A stretch of DNA of 64,000 nt from Pseudodesulfovibrio sp. zrk46. GTDB taxonomy: Bacteria; Desulfobacterota; Desulfovibrionia; Desulfovibrionales; Desulfovibrionaceae. This document shows, in pieces, positions 17,821 to 26,306 of the stretch (positions are counted from its first letter, which is position 1; each line of letters opens with the position of its first letter). The position numbers were made by a program, and so were the translations under genes. The stretch is taken from positions 3,285,669 to 3,349,668 of the forward strand of contig NZ_CP051216.1 of NCBI RefSeq assembly GCF_012516435.1. Direction: 5' to 3'. A model generated the notes under the pieces. It was given only the letters and a program-made list of their open reading frames with translations, was not told where the DNA came from and did not search any database.

Positions 17821-18957
17821 ATGAAAAAGATGCTGAAACTGTTTGTCGTCGTCGCTTCTATGGCGATGATGCTGTCTCTCTTCGCCTGTGGCGAAGCACC
17901 CCAGGAGAAAAAGCCTGAACCGGCCCCTGCGCCAAAGGCTGAAGCTCCCAAGGAAGAATCCAAGAAAATCAAAGTTGGATTCGTCTATGTTTCTCCAGTT
18001 GGTGATGCAGGCTACTCCTACGCTCATGATCAGGGGCGAAAAGCAGTGGACGCACTGGATTGGACTGAGACGGCTTTTGTCGAGTCTGTACCCGAGGGAG
18101 CTGACTCTGAGCGTGTTATTCGTAACATGGCCCGTAAAGACTTTGATGTAATATTCACCACCAGCTTCGGCTACATGGATCCGACTATCAAGGTCGCGAA
18201 GGAATTTCCCGAAGTTGATTTCATGCACTGCTCTGGCTTCAAGAAGTCCGAAAACGTGAATAACTACTTCGGCCGCATCTATCAGTCCCGTTTCCTCACC
18301 GGTATGGTCGCTGGCGCTATGACCAAGTCCAATAAGCTTGGTTACGTGGCAGCTTTTCCTATTCCCGAAGTTATTCGCGGTATCAATGCATATACCATCG
18401 GTGCTCGTATGATGAACCCGGACGCAGAAGTCCGCGTTGTCTGGACCAAGACATGGTATGATCCCGCATTGGAAAAGGACGCAGCTAAGTCTCTGCTGGA
18501 CGCCGGTTGTGATGTGATCGCCCAGCATCAGGATTCCCCAGCTCCTCAGGAAGCTGCTCAGGAGGCTGGTGCCTACTCCGTTGGCTACAACTCTGATATG
18601 TCCTCCTTTGCTCCTAAGGCTCATTTGACCTCCGCTATTTGGAACTGGGCTCCGGTTTACGTGAAGACTGTGGAAGAAGTTAAGAACGGCACCTGGAAGG
18701 GTGACCAGTCCATCTGGTGGTCCATGGCTGACGGCGTTGTTGATATCGCCCCCATGGGGCCCATGGTTCCTGAGGACGTCAAGGCTAAGGTTATGGCTGA
18801 GAAGGCCAAGCTCGTAGCTGGCAACGACACCATCTTTGCCGGTCCTATCAAGAACCAGAAGGGTGAAGTGGTTATCGCAGAAGGAACCACCGCTCCTGAC
18901 GGTGATCTGCTTGGCATGACTTGGTTTGTCGAAGGCGTTGTTGGAACCACCGAATAA
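17821..18957 (+). CDS. BMP-family nucleoside ABC transporter substrate-binding lipoprotein
   Basis: A 378-aa lipoprotein of the BmpA/PnrA (Med) family. The ATG at 17821 is preceded by GGAGAGG. The signal peptide ends in LSLFAC with Cys at about residue 22, followed by a Pro/Ala/Lys linker and the binding fold (KVGFVYVSPVGDAGYSYAHD, then VIFTTSFGYMDPTIKVA). Characterised relatives bind purine nucleosides. It heads an operon with two permeases and a double ATPase. Confidence 0.93.
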   Translation: MKKMLKLFVVVASMAMMLSLFACGEAPQEKKPEPAPAPKAEAPKEESKKIKVGFVYVSPVGDAGYSYAHDQGRKAVDALDWTETAFVESVPEGADSERVIRNMARKDFDVIFTTSFGYMDPTIKVAKEFPEVDFMHCSGFKKSENVNNYFGRIYQSRFLTGMVAGAMTKSNKLGYVAAFPIPEVIRGINAYTIGARMMNPDAEVRVVWTKTWYDPALEKDAAKSLLDAGCDVIAQHQDSPAPQEAAQEAGAYSVGYNSDMSSFAPKAHLTSAIWNWAPVYVKTVEEVKNGTWKGDQSIWWSMADGVVDIAPMGPMVPEDVKAKVMAEKAKLVAGNDTIFAGPIKNQKGEVVIAEGTTAPDGDLLGMTWFVEGVVGTTE

Positions 18958-18973
18958 AAACTTTGGACACTAC

Positions 18974-20038
18974 GTGCTAAAGATCAGAAAACGAGAAGAA
19001 CCCTGGAAGTGGGGCGCCCTGGTTATTTTCCTGGGCGCCCTGCTCTTTTCCCTCGCAGTGAGTGCCTTGCTCCTTTGGGGGCAGGGCAAGGATGCTCTGC
19101 AAGGGCTTAATATCCTATGGCAAGGAAGCTTTGGTCATTTGTGGGCTCTTGAAGGTGCACTTCTCAAGGCGATTCCTCTTTTCTTATGCTCCTTAGGTGT
19201 AGCCGTAGCCTTCCGCATGCAGATTTGGAACATCGGTGCAGAGGGGCAATTCGCCCTAGGTGCAATCGGTGCCACATGGATGGCACTAAGTTTTCCGAAC
19301 ATGCCCGCGATTGTCCTAATGCCACTCATGTTCATCATGGCTTTTGTTCTCGGTGGTATTTGGGCACTCATCCCTGCAATTCTACGGTTGAAGCTTAGGG
19401 TTAATGAAATCATTTCAACTCTGATGCTCAACTACATCGCAATATTACTCCTCGATTACCTTGTGTTTGGCGTGTGGAAGGACCCTACTAGCTTTGGCTT
19501 CCCCATGACTCCCGAATTTTCGCCGTCTGCCGTGATTTCTGGAATCGCGGGCAGCAAGGTCCATTGGGGACTGGCATTTTGTGCTGTCGTCGGTGTCGGC
19601 CTGTGGGCTTTTATGAGTTTTACCCGACTCGGTTTCGAGCTCAAAGCCAGTGGCGAAGGTGCTCGCGTGGCCAAGTATGCCAAGATTCGATACGGAATGC
19701 TTGTGATGCTCGTTATGGCGCTGTCTGGTGGTTTCGCTGGTTGGGCCGGATGCATCGAAACATCTGCCGTTCTTAATCGTTTGCAACCAAGTCTTATGGT
19801 AGGATATGGCTACACCGCCATCGTCGTGGCGTGGTTGGCCCGTTTGGAGCCGCTTAACATTGCCTTCGCCTCTTTCCTGCTGGCAGCCCTCCGTGTGGGG
19901 GTAGAAAACCTTCAGCTGGAGCTCCAAATTCCGGCAGCCTTTGGCACGATCATGGAAGGCATGATCTTGTTGACCGTTTTGGCAGGACAGTTCTTCCTGA
20001 TGTACAAACTGGAACGCAAACCGCGTTCGCAGGACTAG
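18974..20038 (+). CDS. nucleoside ABC transporter permease 1
   Basis: A BPD_transp_2-family permease of about 354 aa, with eight to ten hydrophobic segments. MQIWNIGAEGQFALGAIGAT at about residue 80 is the family motif, and INEIISTLMLNYIA-like sequence follows near 145. The start is uncertain: GTG at 18974 is taken here, but in-frame TTGs at 18926-18941 overlap the end of the binding-protein gene, and no clear ribosome site decides. Translation coupling to that gene is likely either way. Confidence 0.9.
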   Translation: MLKIRKREEPWKWGALVIFLGALLFSLAVSALLLWGQGKDALQGLNILWQGSFGHLWALEGALLKAIPLFLCSLGVAVAFRMQIWNIGAEGQFALGAIGATWMALSFPNMPAIVLMPLMFIMAFVLGGIWALIPAILRLKLRVNEIISTLMLNYIAILLLDYLVFGVWKDPTSFGFPMTPEFSPSAVISGIAGSKVHWGLAFCAVVGVGLWAFMSFTRLGFELKASGEGARVAKYAKIRYGMLVMLVMALSGGFAGWAGCIETSAVLNRLQPSLMVGYGYTAIVVAWLARLEPLNIAFASFLLAALRVGVENLQLELQIPAAFGTIMEGMILLTVLAGQFFLMYKLERKPRSQD

Positions 20039-20048
20039 ATAGAAGCCT

Positions 20049-20966
20049 ATGTGGGAATTTCTGATACCGCTGTTTGCTGCCACAGTGCAGTCTGGAACGC
20101 CGATTCTCTACGCCACCCTTGGTGAAATGATGACTGAGAAGGGCGGCGTGCTGAATCTCGGTGTTGAAGGCATCATGGCTGTTTCGGCTTTGGCTGCTTT
20201 TACTACCAGCATGGTAACTGGTTCACCGTGGCTTGGTTTTTTTGCAGGTGGTGGCGCTGGCATGTTAATGGCTGCTTTGCACGGTTTCGTTTGCATAACA
20301 TGCCTCGGAAACCAAGTTGTTTCAGGTCTTGCTCTGACCATTCTCGGCGTAGGTGTGACGAACTTTCTGGGTGTTCCCTATGTAGGCCTACCAGCGCCGG
20401 GCTTCGATGCATTTGACTTTCCGCTGCTTTCACAGATTCCCGTCATTGGTGACATCTTTTTCCAGCATGACATGCTTGTATATGTCTCATTTGTCATACC
20501 ATTTATCTTCTGGTTTTTCTTTCGACGTACTAGCTTCGGTCTACACGTCTCAGCTACTGGCGAGATGCCAGCAGCAGCTGCAGCTGCCGGTTTGAAACCC
20601 ATCCGACTGCGTTACTTTGCCGTTATCGCGGGCGGTTTTCTCATTGGCCTAGGTGGTGCTTATCTTTCACTGGCTTATACTCATCTTTGGACAAACGGCC
20701 TTTCTGGTGGCCGTGGATGGATTGCGGTGGCCTTGGTCATTTTCGCTTTCTGGCGCCCTGGCCGTGCCGTGACAGGTGCCTATCTCTTTGGCGGTGTTAT
20801 GGCTTTCCAACTGCGTTTGCAGGCAATGGGTACCAATTTACCATCCTCTCTTCTGCTGATGCTGCCGTATATTTTGACCATTCTTGTTTTGATCCTATCT
20901 GCAGCCCGTGGTCGTCGTATCGACGCACCTGCCGCGTTGGGTACCAACATTGAGCCGGAGGGATAG
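20049..20966 (+). CDS. nucleoside ABC transporter permease 2
   Basis: A 305-aa BPD_transp_2 permease. LGEMMTEKGGVLNLGVEGIM near residue 25 and GNQVVSGLALTILGVGVTNF near 85 are family motifs, with about eight hydrophobic segments. It pairs with the preceding permease to form a heterodimeric channel. It begins 10 bases downstream of permease 1 and ends 4 bases before the ATPase. Confidence 0.94.
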   Translation: MWEFLIPLFAATVQSGTPILYATLGEMMTEKGGVLNLGVEGIMAVSALAAFTTSMVTGSPWLGFFAGGGAGMLMAALHGFVCITCLGNQVVSGLALTILGVGVTNFLGVPYVGLPAPGFDAFDFPLLSQIPVIGDIFFQHDMLVYVSFVIPFIFWFFFRRTSFGLHVSATGEMPAAAAAAGLKPIRLRYFAVIAGGFLIGLGGAYLSLAYTHLWTNGLSGGRGWIAVALVIFAFWRPGRAVTGAYLFGGVMAFQLRLQAMGTNLPSSLLLMLPYILTILVLILSAARGRRIDAPAALGTNIEPEG

Positions 20967-20970
20967 ACTT

Positions 20971-22506
20971 ATGGAAGCTTTTCGTTTCGTCCGTCCTGAG
21001 GGGGTGCGTAAGTTGCCTGAGGATGCCAAACCGGTAGTCAGCCTCAAAGGGTTAACCAAGCGTTTTGGCTCTGTGACCGCCAATGATTCCATTACCCTCG
21101 ATATCTACCCGGGTCGCATTAAAGCGCTTCTAGGCGAGAATGGCGCTGGCAAGTCTACCATGATGTCCATGCTTGCTGGTCGTTATCGTCCTGACGAAGG
21201 GCACATTGAGGTGAATGGGAATCCTGTACGTTTTCAGTCTTCTAAGGATGCCATTGCTGCAGGTATAGGAATGGTTTACCAGCATTTTATGTTGGTGGAT
21301 TGCATGACCGTGGCCGAAAATGTGCTTCTTGGGCAGGAGGGCAGTCTTTTCATCAAGCCCAAAGAGATGGAAGAACGCGTGGGCAAGCTGGCCGAAGAAT
21401 ATGGCTTAGAAATTGATCCAGCTGCACATATTTCTGATCTCTCCATGGGAGAGCGGCAGGTTGTGGAAATTCTCAAGCTTTTATACCGCGAGAGTCGTAT
21501 CCTCATTTTTGATGAACCCACTGCGGTGCTTACACCAGAAGAGACGACAAAGCTTTTTGATGCACTTTGGCGTATGACCGAGCAGGGGAAGTCCATCATT
21601 TTTATTAGTCACAAGCTGGAAGAAGTAATTGCCTTGGCCGATGAAATTGCCATACTGCGGCGCGGTAGAATTGAGGGCGAGCTTGATCCTACGGGTATCG
21701 AATCCAAGGCAGATCTTGCCTCCCGCATGGTAGGCAAAGAAGTTCTGCTTGAAGTGGACCGTGAGCCTATGAAAGTCGGTGACCCGGTTTTAGAAATCAA
21801 AAATATGAATGGTCTGGGCTTGCGTGAAATAGATCTGGAAGTCCGTAAGGGTGAGGTCGTAGCTCTGATCGGTGTAGCGGGAAACGGTCAAAAGCCATTG
21901 GTGGAAGCCATTACTGGCTTAATTAAGCCGCCTGTGGATACCGTGTTTATCATGGGCCTGCCGTGGCGTAAGTTTTTTGCTGAATCCACTTGGAACCGTT
22001 CCATGTGCTATATTCCTGAGGATCGTCTTGGCTTGGCTACACTGCGTAATCAGAATTTGGTGGACAACCTGCTGTTGACTACCCGTAAGGGCTTTGCCAA
22101 AGGGTGGTTCCTGGACAAGAAGCAGGCTGAGAAAGATACTATCGATCTTATCGAGAAGTTTGATATTCGTCCGGGACGTATCCACGCCCTAGCCTGGCAG
22201 CTTTCTGGTGGTAACCTACAAAAGGCAGTGCTTGCTCGTGAGCTTTTCCGTGAGCCGCGTCTGATAGTTGCCGAACAACCCACTCAGGGACTGGATGTTT
22301 CTGCGACAGAAGAAGTCTGGCACCGTTTGCTCGCTGCTCGAGACATGGCAGGCATTCTGTTGGTGACCGGCGATTTGAATGAGGCTTTGCAATTGGCAGA
22401 TCGAATCGCTGTTATTTATCGTGGTGAAATACTCGGCATCCTGCCTACATCTGACCCCGATACTGTTAACAAAATCGGCCCGCTTATGGCTGGTGTAGTC
22501 GACTAG
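20971..22506 (+). CDS. nucleoside ABC transporter double ATPase subunit
   Basis: A 511-aa protein with two ABC domains, as in sugar and BMP-type importers. The ATG at 20971 follows GGAGGG. Domain 1 has Walker A GENGAGKST at about residue 57, signature LSMGERQ and Walker B ILIFDEPTAVL. Domain 2 has the degenerate Walker A GVAGNGQK, a good signature LSGGNLQK, and LIVAEQPTQGLD with Gln-Pro variation. Such asymmetry is usual in this family. It completes the four-gene transporter. Confidence 0.95.
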   Translation: MEAFRFVRPEGVRKLPEDAKPVVSLKGLTKRFGSVTANDSITLDIYPGRIKALLGENGAGKSTMMSMLAGRYRPDEGHIEVNGNPVRFQSSKDAIAAGIGMVYQHFMLVDCMTVAENVLLGQEGSLFIKPKEMEERVGKLAEEYGLEIDPAAHISDLSMGERQVVEILKLLYRESRILIFDEPTAVLTPEETTKLFDALWRMTEQGKSIIFISHKLEEVIALADEIAILRRGRIEGELDPTGIESKADLASRMVGKEVLLEVDREPMKVGDPVLEIKNMNGLGLREIDLEVRKGEVVALIGVAGNGQKPLVEAITGLIKPPVDTVFIMGLPWRKFFAESTWNRSMCYIPEDRLGLATLRNQNLVDNLLLTTRKGFAKGWFLDKKQAEKDTIDLIEKFDIRPGRIHALAWQLSGGNLQKAVLARELFREPRLIVAEQPTQGLDVSATEEVWHRLLAARDMAGILLVTGDLNEALQLADRIAVIYRGEILGILPTSDPDTVNKIGPLMAGVVD

Positions 22507-22569
22507 CGGGAAACGCTTATATTTCGAGATGTCTCGAGTTTGAATACTGTTTAATTCAAGGAGTTGGAA

Positions 22570-23331
22570 ATGAAGTTTAATAAGTTTAATGCAACCATTA
22601 TGTTGGCCTTGGCCCTCTTGTTGGGTGCATTTACTGCGTCCGCCTTTGCCGGTTCCACTTTGGAAAAGGTCAAGAAGGCCGGGGTAATCTCCGTAGGCAA
22701 CAGCCCTGACTATCCTCCGTTCGAATCAATTGGCGATACTGGTGAGCGTATCGGTTTCGATGTTGACCTGCTTAATGCTATTACCGAGAAACTGGGGGTT
22801 AAGATCAACTGGGTAACCATGGAATTTGCTGCCATTGTTACCGCAGTCCAGTCCGGGCAGGTCGACATGGGTATGTCTGGTTTTTCCGTTACTCCCGAGC
22901 GCGCCAATGCCGTGAGTTTCTCAAAACCCTACATAGCCAGTGGTCAGGTTCTGGTTGTTCGTACTGATTCAGATATTAGTTCTCCCGCTGACCTTAAGGG
23001 TAAAAAGATTGCCGTACAGCTGGGCACTACCGGCGAGCAGCAGGCTGATAAAATCGAAGGTGCCAGTGTTGTCAAACCCGAGACCTATAACATTGCTTTC
23101 ATGATGCTTCACAATAAGGCTGCCGACGCTGTTGTCGCAGACCTGTCTGTAGCCGAAGAGTTTGTCAAGAAGGGCACTTTCAAGCGTGCTGGTGAGCCTC
23201 TTTCCTTCGAAGAGTTTGCCATGATCTCCCGCAAGGGTAATGACGACTTGCTTAATGCTTTGAATAAGGCTCTCGAAGAAGTGAAGAAGGACGGCACCTA
23301 CGACGCTATCGTCAAGAAATGGGGCCTGTAA
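22570..23331 (+). CDS. amino-acid ABC transporter substrate-binding protein
   Basis: A 253-aa periplasmic protein of SBP_bac_3. The ATG at 22570 follows AAGGAGTTGG. The signal peptide ends near ASAFAG (residue 25), followed by GVISVGNSPDYPPFESI, IGFDVDLLNAITEKLGV and KIAVQLGTTGEQQAD, all typical of polar or basic amino-acid binders. A stable hairpin separates it from the permease gene, so it is likely expressed in excess of that gene. Confidence 0.93.
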   Translation: MKFNKFNATIMLALALLLGAFTASAFAGSTLEKVKKAGVISVGNSPDYPPFESIGDTGERIGFDVDLLNAITEKLGVKINWVTMEFAAIVTAVQSGQVDMGMSGFSVTPERANAVSFSKPYIASGQVLVVRTDSDISSPADLKGKKIAVQLGTTGEQQADKIEGASVVKPETYNIAFMMLHNKAADAVVADLSVAEEFVKKGTFKRAGEPLSFEEFAMISRKGNDDLLNALNKALEEVKKDGTYDAIVKKWGL

Positions 23332-23345
23332 GATTGTATTAAAAT

Positions 23346-23377
23346 CAGCCGGGTAGGTTTCCTGCCCGGCTGTTTTT
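23346..23377 (+). terminator. intercistronic terminator-like hairpin between binding protein and permease
   Basis: CAGCCGGGTAGG at 23346-23357 pairs with CCTGCCCGGCTG at 23361-23372 (one wobble) around a three-base loop, followed by TTTTT. The permease begins only 14 bases later, so this is probably a partial terminator that lowers downstream expression and stabilises the upstream message. Confidence 0.88.
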
Positions 23378-23390
23378 CCGAGGAGTCGGC

Positions 23391-24101
23391 GTGGATTTTT
23401 CTCTGGTCTTTAAACACTATGAAATGCTCCTGAATGGAGCAACAGCAACGCTTCAGGTTACCTTTGGTGCTCTCGCCATGGGGCTTGTACTGGGCGTGTT
23501 TGCCGGAACCTGTCGCATTAGCCGCAGGTTGCCCATTCGAATTGTCGCTGATTTATATATTCAGATTATTCGCGGCACCCCGATGCTGCTTCAGATTTTT
23601 TTCTTTTATCTCGGTTTTCCCCAAATTTATATGATGATTACCGGAGAAGGTATAACCCCAGACCCATTGATCACTGGTATCATTGCACTCGGTATCAATA
23701 GTGGTGCATACAATGCTGAGATCATTCGCGCAGGTATTCAATCCATCAACAAGGGACAAATGGAGGCTGCGCGTAGTACAGGTTTGACTCATACGCAATC
23801 TATGATTTTTGTCATTCTGCCTCAGGCATTTAAACGTATGATTCCACCCTTAGGTAATGAACTGATTGTTCTTTTGAAGGATTCTTCACTTATTTCCACT
23901 ATTGGTGTGGCAGAACTCATGTTCTCTGCTAAGGTTCTTGGAGCTCGTTACTATACATATGTACCATTCTTGGTAGGTGCAGGTTGTATATATCTAACAC
24001 TTACTTTCACATTCTCTCGTTTTTTCAACGCGTTAGAGCGTAAGCTTCATGCCGGTAGTGGTGCTCGGGAGGATGCTGGAAAGATACCTGATTTGGGTTA
24101 A
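23391..24101 (+). CDS. amino-acid ABC transporter permease
   Basis: A 236-aa HisMQ-type permease beginning at GTG 23391 behind GAGGAGTCG. It has about five membrane segments. The EAA loop is EAARSTGLTHTQSMIFVILP at about 124-145, and LYIQIIRGTPMLLQIFFFYL lies near 56. No ATPase gene of the GlnQ/HisP type follows; the next gene is a dGTPase. The transporter must borrow an ATPase encoded elsewhere or the gene has moved. Confidence 0.93.
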   Translation: MDFSLVFKHYEMLLNGATATLQVTFGALAMGLVLGVFAGTCRISRRLPIRIVADLYIQIIRGTPMLLQIFFFYLGFPQIYMMITGEGITPDPLITGIIALGINSGAYNAEIIRAGIQSINKGQMEAARSTGLTHTQSMIFVILPQAFKRMIPPLGNELIVLLKDSSLISTIGVAELMFSAKVLGARYYTYVPFLVGAGCIYLTLTFTFSRFFNALERKLHAGSGAREDAGKIPDLG

Positions 24102-24195
24102 TTAGAGTAGTGATATTAATTAGAGCTTTGGATTTCCTTTGATTTTTGTTCATCGATCATAGATCAGCATATTTTCAATGCTCTAAGGAGGCACA

Positions 24196-25470
24196 GTGAA
24201 CAATTGTTATTACACAGAGTTTGATACTGAGTGGATTGGACGTGGACAGTCTAAGAATGTCAAAGGACGTACTCCCTTTGAACAAGATCGTGATCGAATC
24301 ATATATTCACCTGCTTTTCGACGTCTTCAAAACAAGACACAAGTATTTCTATCTGGTGAATTTGATTTTTATCGAACAAGATTGACTCATTCTATGGAAG
24401 TTTCTCAGATCGGAAGATCAATTGTAAATCATTTGAATCGATCTTCTGATGTATTGAATTCCAGTTTTTATATTGATCAAGATTTGGTTGAATCGATCTG
24501 CTTGGCTCACGATATTGGGCATCCTTCGTTTGGGCATGCAGGTGAAGAGGTTCTCAATGAATTGATGCTTAATTCTGGAGGCTTTGAGGGTAATGCTCAG
24601 AATCTTAGAATCCTCGTTGACCTATTTTATCGAAATAGGACTCAGTGGGCAGGCATGAATCCAACTCGAGCCTTTCTTGATGGAATGCTCAAATATAAAA
24701 CTCTATTTTCTAATTCAGAAAAGAAAAAGAATCATTTTGTCTATGATTTCCAGCGAGATATTCTCGATTTTGTTAGTCCAGAAGTGCCTTTTGATTCTCA
24801 TTTTACCAGTGAAAGAGAGTTGAATTCATTCAAGTCGATTGAATGTAAAATTATGGACTGGGCTGATGATATTGCATATTCCATACATGATATTGATGAT
24901 GGCATTCGTGCCGGATTCATCACTATCAAAAAAATTCGAAATTGGATTGAAGAAAAAGAAATTGATTATACGGGAGATGACCACTCGTTTCTTGGATCAC
25001 TATGCGATGCAATAATTGATGAGAGTTTTAGTGCGTTTCTGGCTCGTCTGATCGGGCAATTTATCCATTCGACTACTTTAATCAAGCGACGTAATCTACT
25101 ATCGAATAAAACCAATCGATACCGATTCGATATCTCCGTGGATAATGAAAGCAAAAATTTGTGCAAATTGCTCAAGATGTTGGCCGTTAATCTTGTTTTT
25201 TATACTCCACAAGTACATCAGTTAGAGTACAAGGGAGGTGAAATATTACGCAAAGTCTTTTCCGTAATGGAGGAGGAGTATGTGCATTCGGCAAAGCCAA
25301 GTTTTCGGCTATTGCCAGCACATTATCATCATGCTTTGTCTGGTCAGGACGATCATATAAAACGAAGAATGTTGTGTGATTACTTATCTGGCATGACAGA
25401 TGGCTTTGTTGTTCGGACCTATAAACGCCTCTTTGATCCTGATTTTGGTTCTATTAATGATTTGATTTAA
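24196..25470 (+). CDS. dgt: deoxyguanosinetriphosphate triphosphohydrolase (dGTPase family)
   Basis: A 424-aa HD-superfamily enzyme removing triphosphate from dGTP or other dNTPs. It starts at GTG 24196 after AAGGAGG. The metal site is RLTHSMEVSQIGRS near residue 60 and LAHDIGHPSFGHAGEEVLN near 100, with a further Asp in MDWADDIAYSIHDIDDG around 220. Base composition is visibly AT-rich compared with the transporter genes before it (15 of 60 G/C in the line from 24421, against 32 of 60 in that from 18421), which could indicate transfer. dNTPase activity can restrict phage replication in some bacteria. Confidence 0.9.
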   Translation: MNNCYYTEFDTEWIGRGQSKNVKGRTPFEQDRDRIIYSPAFRRLQNKTQVFLSGEFDFYRTRLTHSMEVSQIGRSIVNHLNRSSDVLNSSFYIDQDLVESICLAHDIGHPSFGHAGEEVLNELMLNSGGFEGNAQNLRILVDLFYRNRTQWAGMNPTRAFLDGMLKYKTLFSNSEKKKNHFVYDFQRDILDFVSPEVPFDSHFTSERELNSFKSIECKIMDWADDIAYSIHDIDDGIRAGFITIKKIRNWIEEKEIDYTGDDHSFLGSLCDAIIDESFSAFLARLIGQFIHSTTLIKRRNLLSNKTNRYRFDISVDNESKNLCKLLKMLAVNLVFYTPQVHQLEYKGGEILRKVFSVMEEEYVHSAKPSFRLLPAHYHHALSGQDDHIKRRMLCDYLSGMTDGFVVRTYKRLFDPDFGSINDLI

Positions 25471-25524
25471 TAGAGTCGTGTCGCTTGATTAATGACTACA
25501 GACAAAAAATAGCATGGGATGATC

Positions 25525-25938
25525 ATGCCTGAAATTCAATGGACTGAAGATCACTCGGTAGGTGTTGCAGAAATTGATGCCCAACATAAAGAATTAGTAA
25601 AAATTACTAATAGGTTGTTCTTAGGGATTATGAATGACAGTGCTTTTCAAGTACTTTTGGATATTCTTTATGAACTAGAAAGATATGTTGAGTACCATTT
25701 TTCATATGAAGAGGAACTGCTCAAAACATATGGCTATTCTCATCAAGCGTTAGTTGAGCATATCGAAGAACATCATCGAATAAAAAATCAAGTCTCCATA
25801 TTTATCAAAGAATACTCTTCAAATTGGGAAACTATGGATATTGAGGTATTTGATTTCCTGAGGGATTGGACTACTGACCATTTATGTACAACTGACGCCA
25901 TGTATAAGGATTTTTTTAAACGGAACAAAGTCTTTTAG
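25525..25938 (+). CDS. bacteriohemerythrin
   Basis: A 137-aa hemerythrin-like O2-binding protein. The start is taken at ATG 25525 (MPEIQW); an ATG two codons earlier is equally possible. The di-iron ligands fit the family: AEIDAQHKELV, YVEYHFSYEEELLKTYGY, HQALVEHIEEHHRI and DWTTDHLCTTDAMYKDFF. The protein probably handles or senses oxygen in an anaerobe. It ends in a shared terminator with the convergent lipoprotein gene. Confidence 0.93.
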   Translation: MPEIQWTEDHSVGVAEIDAQHKELVKITNRLFLGIMNDSAFQVLLDILYELERYVEYHFSYEEELLKTYGYSHQALVEHIEEHHRIKNQVSIFIKEYSSNWETMDIEVFDFLRDWTTDHLCTTDAMYKDFFKRNKVF

Positions 25939-25949
25939 AGTTCACAAAA

Positions 25950-25977
25950 AAAGTCCCGCTAGAAGCGGGACTTTCTG
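25950..25977. terminator. bidirectional terminator, hemerythrin / small lipoprotein
   Basis: AAAGTCCCGCT pairs perfectly with AGCGGGACTTT around AGA. A T-rich tail follows on the plus strand and a seven-base run of T follows on the minus strand, so it serves both convergent genes. Confidence 0.9.
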
Positions 25978-25979
25978 TT

Positions 25980-26204
25980 TTATTTAGTCTCTTGTATTAC
26001 TTCGATATCTTCTTGGTTGAGGATAACCTCTTTACCATCATCGTTTTTAAATTTGTAGGTCTCACTTTGGACATCATATTCCAGTGACCCTTTTGCCGTG
26101 TATGTTTTGCCAGCCTTTGTGGTTACCTGATAAGTCTTTGCTCCACAGCCTGCCAGCACACATGTTAATAACAGTGCAAACATTATAGTTAAGAAACGGT
26201 TCAT
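25980..26204 (-). CDS. YgdI/YgdR-family small lipoprotein
   Basis: A 74-aa lipoprotein with signal peptide and lipobox CVLAGC (Cys at about residue 20). The mature part, YQVTTKAGKTYTAKGSLEYD followed by YKFKNDDGKEVILNQEDIE, matches the YgdI/YgdR SH3-like lipoprotein family of unknown role. The gene is monocistronic, with a shared terminator at its end. Confidence 0.88.
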   Translation of the reverse strand: MNRFLTIMFALLLTCVLAGCGAKTYQVTTKAGKTYTAKGSLEYDVQSETYKFKNDDGKEVILNQEDIEVIQETK

Positions 26205-26264
26205 ATCTATCCTCTTTGGTTGAATAGGTTGTTTCTTATACAGTAAATTTTACTTGTATTGCAA

Positions 26265-26285
26265 CATTATTCCGGAAGAATAATG
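26265..26285 (-). terminator. weak hairpin at the end of the threonine operon
   Basis: CATTATTC and GAATAATG flank a five-base loop just beyond the amidohydrolase stop. On the minus strand no T-run follows (TTGCAATA), so terminator function is uncertain. Confidence 0.35.
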
Positions 26286-26306
26286 GTGATATCAATAATT
26301 GTGCGC

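Noticed and set aside
17803-18624. 273-codon open frame on the minus strand opposite the BMP binding-protein gene
   Set aside because: It mirrors a well-conserved coding gene, has no recognisable domain or ribosome site, and is explained by codon bias of the plus strand.
19445-20083. 212-codon minus-strand frame opposite permease 1
   Set aside because: Polar, repeat-free and antisense to a transporter; no family resemblance.
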